Positions 60,710 to 63,580 of a DNA stretch of 63,580 nucleotides are shown here, in pieces. The notes below the pieces were generated by a model, which was not told the DNA's origin, did no database searches, and was given only the letters and a program-made list of their open reading frames with translations. Made by a program: the position numbers and the translations under genes. Source of the DNA: CAZCZZ01 sp964503335 (GTDB taxonomy: Bacteria > Verrucomicrobiota > Kiritimatiellia > CAIVKH01); the NCBI GenBank assembly GCA_964503335.1, contig CAZCZZ010000016.1, positions 1 to 63,580 on the forward strand. The letters run 5' to 3'. Numbering within the stretch: the first letter of the stretch is position 1; the number at the start of each line of letters is the position of its first letter.

Positions 60710-63496
60710 TTACCTCTGGACGATTTTCATCCCCGCAAGTTTGACGACATCCACATAGCCGAATTGTTCCTCTTGCGGTTTGTCGGCAGTGGCGGATTTC
60801 CCGATAATTGTGAGGCGATCGTAGGCCTTGATGCTGTCAGGAAGTTGGCAATACGGGATAAGCGAATCGTGTAGTTTCTTACTCTTGTCTGTTCTTCTGG
60901 CGTAACGCCAGCCGTGGACGGTTCGCTCAACCATCCATCCGTTGTGCTCTGCCTCAGCCATGCGTTCGATGTGACTCTCGATATGCTTTCGGATCTTGTC
61001 CTCCGCCTTGGTCCGAGACGCAGCGAGTTTCTGCAGTTCCACTTTGGGACCCGGGACAAGATCAAGTCCGACAAGCGCAAGGATCTCGGGAATTCTGGCT
61101 GCCTGTCCCAGATTGGCCAGTTGCAGGTCTGGCTGGAGTGAAGAGAAGGGTACATCAAGTTCCGCCCTGTCGGCTCGCCCCTTGATCCGCAGGCGATAGG
61201 CTTCATGCATAACCGGCGCCAGGGCAGTCGCCATGGCTCTATAGGGCTGGTCTCGCTCTACAATTCGCCAAAACTCATCGGCATCCACATGCATATCCAA
61301 CAAGGTTCTGCCCGGTAGCGCAGACTTCCGGCCCGAGCCCCAATCACCTGACTTCAAGCAGCCGCAAAGGTACTCCAAGGACCTTGCACCGGATTTGAAT
61401 TCAGGAACTTCCAACAGCGCCCTGAGGATACTTGAGTCGATGCCCAACGCGACTCCATCCTTCACACCCAACTGACCCCGGATGAAGAACGCCCTGCGTA
61501 TTGGGAAGCAGACATCCGTCGGATCGACTTCTCCGTTGATCAACTTTCGCTGGTTCACGCCAAGGACGTTCAAATACCCGACCAAACGGCTCTTGAAATC
61601 CGGCCCCTTCTTAAGGACGAAGTCACGCCACTCCTTCTCCACATCCTTTAGTCGCTCACCCGCGGTTTGCTTCACTGTTTGGTCCGCAAATGGATTTGGA
61701 GGACCGAAGTGCTCATAGGTCGAACTCGTCGCACCCGCAAAAACAAAGATGCAGTGTCCGATCGGGTGCGTGAGTTGCCCATCCTGGAATACGCCGTCCT
61801 GCATGGGTGCCAGGAGATACTGCAGCCACTCGTAATTGCGCGAGTCGAACTCATCCCAGAATACTAGCGTCGGCAAACCCGACAACACACGGTCGCGAAT
61901 CTGGTGGAAAGCACCGACCAGCTCGGAAGCATCACGAAATTGCGAGAGGTTGAAATTGAGGACGTCCCCCTTCTTGATATCCAGCACCGATTTCGCGATC
62001 TCGACGACGCCGAAGGACTTGCCAGCCCCCGGAGGGCCGAAAACGCCTATGTTGAGAGGCTTGGTCTTGCGCTTCCCCTCCTGATAGCTCCGCATTAAGG
62101 ATCGAATGGTGCGCAGGCCTTCGATTTCCAACCGGTCAACAGTTTGAAGCGCACCGAAGGCAGCCACGGGCAGATTCGGAAGCGATGAGGGCCCAAGCCA
62201 CGCCACCATCTGCGCCGCCTCGTAGTGGGGACGCCGATCCTCTTTCTCGCCTTTGCGTGCCTCTACATGCCACTCATCGAGCATCATCCACGAGCCTCGC
62301 GCCTTGATCTGTTGCGGAAGCGCGGCGGCGACAAATTGCTCCTTCGGCTCCCGGATCGAAGCCGTGATCGAGTCGAACTGAAAACCGCGCCTTGCGATCG
62401 CCTTGAGAGCGACGTCTGCGGACTTCCTCAATTTGACCTGCTCCTCGGGTGTCAACACAGCGCCATGGCCAACCTGCCTCAACTTCCTGCATGCAGACAA
62501 ACCGCTACCGAGCGCCGCCGTGAAGTCGAACACCTCATGGCCTTGCGTCGCGCCTGCGGATTCGGACTCGACTTGCGCATCGAGCTGGGAGCACATGTGC
62601 CGGACCACGGCCGAAGTGAAACAGGAGAGGAAGCCAAAGGCGCCGCCTCCCCCTTGAGATTCATTCCACTCACCCTCTGCCCTGGAGGAGTCGAAAACCA
62701 GCACGCGGCGTGACCCGGATACACCGGCGTTGTCGATCCAGATTGCAGCGTCGGAGCGAAACGTAACAATCAAGTGTCGGGCCTTGAATACGGACTGGAG
62801 ACTGGGATTGCCCTCCAGTTCCGCAAGCAGGTCTTCCGTGGTCGCTTCCCAGGATAACCCTTTGCCGATTCGCACGTCGCACTCGCGCAGACGATCTGCG
62901 GAGATGATCAAGACGAGCTTCTCGGCATGACGCTCGACCAGCTCAGTCCAAAGCCGTCCGACCCCGTGCGGCCCGGTAAGCTTGAGTACAATCCAAGGAT
63001 CAGCTTCCCGGTTCTCACCCTTCAGGCTGTTCGGCCATCGCGACGGATCATCACGAAATGCGAGCCCCGCATCATCGAAGACGAGTATATCCGGGGAGTT
63101 TCGAAGTGTTCTTGGTTTCCCGAGCGATCCCGCCTTGCGCGTCTTGCCGTCATCTTTCCCGAAACCGAACGCGGGCTCTGCTGCTCTCCATACCCGGACC
63201 TGAGGCACAACGGAACTCTTGACCTGACATTCGTGAGGCTCCCAAAGGCAATACGCATGATAGGCAGTCGGTAAGCGTCGGAAATTGACATCGCAAGCCG
63301 ACTCGACAGACCAGGAGGGCATGTCGGAAATTGTCGCTTCGATGATGTCGGCGAGAAGTAATGCCCCACCCCGCGTCACTTCGACTTCGAAACCTTGCGT
63401 TGACTTCGAGTCCGCCGTTGCGCGTGTCCCCCGGTAGAAATTGTGATCACAGATTGGATCACCAGCGACGACAACCAACTTCTTGGAATCCGGCAT
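60710..63496 (-). CDS. PfkB-like / AAA+ ATPase / RyR fusion protein
   Basis: A 928-aa soluble protein. Residues 1-340 resemble a ribokinase/PfkB fold (VVVAGDPICDHNFYRG, PDILVFDDAGLAFR, LIISADRLR, GLSWEATTEDLL), but the site of the usual GAGD motif reads GGGGAFGF without Asp. Residues about 455-680 form an AAA+ domain with Walker A GPPGAGKS (487-494), Walker B LVFWDEFD (544-551) and FVFAGAT sensor strand. Residues about 750-900 are a bacterial RyR module: MHEAYRLR, SLQPDLQLANLGQAARI, then AEAEHNGWMVERTVHGWRY and LIPYCQLPDSIKAYD. GGGAG precedes the ATG. It likely binds a nucleotide-type ligand and remodels a partner; role unknown. Confidence 0.8.
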   Translation of the reverse strand: MPDSKKLVVVAGDPICDHNFYRGTRATADSKSTQGFEVEVTRGGALLLADIIEATISDMPSWSVESACDVNFRRLPTAYHAYCLWEPHECQVKSSVVPQVRVWRAAEPAFGFGKDDGKTRKAGSLGKPRTLRNSPDILVFDDAGLAFRDDPSRWPNSLKGENREADPWIVLKLTGPHGVGRLWTELVERHAEKLVLIISADRLRECDVRIGKGLSWEATTEDLLAELEGNPSLQSVFKARHLIVTFRSDAAIWIDNAGVSGSRRVLVFDSSRAEGEWNESQGGGGAFGFLSCFTSAVVRHMCSQLDAQVESESAGATQGHEVFDFTAALGSGLSACRKLRQVGHGAVLTPEEQVKLRKSADVALKAIARRGFQFDSITASIREPKEQFVAAALPQQIKARGSWMMLDEWHVEARKGEKEDRRPHYEAAQMVAWLGPSSLPNLPVAAFGALQTVDRLEIEGLRTIRSLMRSYQEGKRKTKPLNIGVFGPPGAGKSFGVVEIAKSVLDIKKGDVLNFNLSQFRDASELVGAFHQIRDRVLSGLPTLVFWDEFDSRNYEWLQYLLAPMQDGVFQDGQLTHPIGHCIFVFAGATSSTYEHFGPPNPFADQTVKQTAGERLKDVEKEWRDFVLKKGPDFKSRLVGYLNVLGVNQRKLINGEVDPTDVCFPIRRAFFIRGQLGVKDGVALGIDSSILRALLEVPEFKSGARSLEYLCGCLKSGDWGSGRKSALPGRTLLDMHVDADEFWRIVERDQPYRAMATALAPVMHEAYRLRIKGRADRAELDVPFSSLQPDLQLANLGQAARIPEILALVGLDLVPGPKVELQKLAASRTKAEDKIRKHIESHIERMAEAEHNGWMVERTVHGWRYARRTDKSKKLHDSLIPYCQLPDSIKAYDRLTIIGKSATADKPQEEQFGYVDVVKLAGMKIVQR

Positions 63497-63580
63497 AACT
63501 GATCTCCCGGGAAGGCCTACCGTTCAGAAATCAAGCAGCGGAATAGTAGCTAGAAATCACTGGCGATCTCAACCCTGATC
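63497..63580. other. Right-edge sequence upstream of the AAA+/RyR gene
   Basis: The last 84 bp hold the ribosome-binding site of the AAA+/RyR gene (minus strand GGGAGATCAGTT before the ATG) and presumably its promoter; no other feature is recognised. Confidence 0.5.

Noticed and set aside
60675..63580. Assigning the AAA+/RyR gene to the same integrative element
   Set aside because: It lies outside the 79-bp direct repeats; it may belong to a second insertion or to the host, and the window ends before a right boundary could be seen.

Overview
The window is a high-GC bacterial chromosome segment, most likely from the PVC superphylum (Kiritimatiellota or a neighbouring Verrucomicrobiota lineage). 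The evidence is a Minf_1886-type protein (a family largely restricted to Planctomycetes and Verrucomicrobia), many exported proteins with thrombospondin-3 type calcium repeats and Verrucomicrobia-style C-termini, an LpxI/LpxB lipid A pathway (so a Gram-negative envelope) and type IV pseudopilin genes. The taxonomic call is an inference from gene families, not a database result.

Layout. 1-7.7 kb: clpB (cut by the left edge) diverges from a plus-strand run of small membrane protein, HIT protein, Minf_1886 protein, M16 peptidase, DUF1844 protein, M15-like peptidase and a membrane protein. 7.7-23.4 kb: a minus-strand block with an HNH nuclease, a secreted endo/exonuclease/phosphatase-family protein, a 17-repeat MORN protein, wecB, a Gly/Cys-tailed GRDP-like protein, an OmpA/TSP3 protein, a DUF4139 protein, a lipid A acyltransferase, a 42-aa membrane peptide, a 1183-aa secreted GH31 glycosidase and an aldo/keto reductase. 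23.4-27.1 kb: a membrane protein, hemW and a secreted phospholipase D-like protein. 27.1-31.6 kb: a minus-strand operon of fmdB-like, zinc-ribbon, ABC-class ATPase, dtd and an exported protein. 31.7-35.8 kb: prenyl synthase, an orphan sensor kinase and a GT-C glycosyltransferase. 35.8-38.7 kb: lpxI, a Gfo/Idh dehydrogenase and lpxB. 38.8-47.2 kb: a pilus/pseudopilin region with PilN/PilO-like genes and two separate pseudopilin cassettes on opposite strands, one with a tandemly duplicated PilX-like gene. 47.3-52.3 kb: an orphan ThsB-type TIR-like gene, a secreted repeat protein, a two-domain glycosyltransferase and a CDP-paratose-epimerase-like gene.

An 8.1-kb integrative element (about 52,416-60,674) is bounded by two identical full-length tRNA-Val(GAC) genes. 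It carries four exported cargo proteins (one a zinc metalloprotease), a GC-rich gene-free segment packed with perfect stem-loops, a Cro/C1-type repressor and a tyrosine recombinase. Just beyond the right tRNA lies a 928-aa protein that joins a PfkB-like N-terminus, an AAA+ ATPase and a C-terminal RyR module. This is the strongest candidate for an undescribed signalling or conflict system.

The intergenic DNA is also notable. A 17-bp palindrome related to GTTCCAATCNTTGGAAC recurs at three loci, once over the predicted -35 box of clpB. Several unrelated long inverted repeats sit at gene ends, and in two cases the repeat arm itself supplies the last codons and stop codon of the upstream gene. No CRISPR array or rRNA gene was seen.
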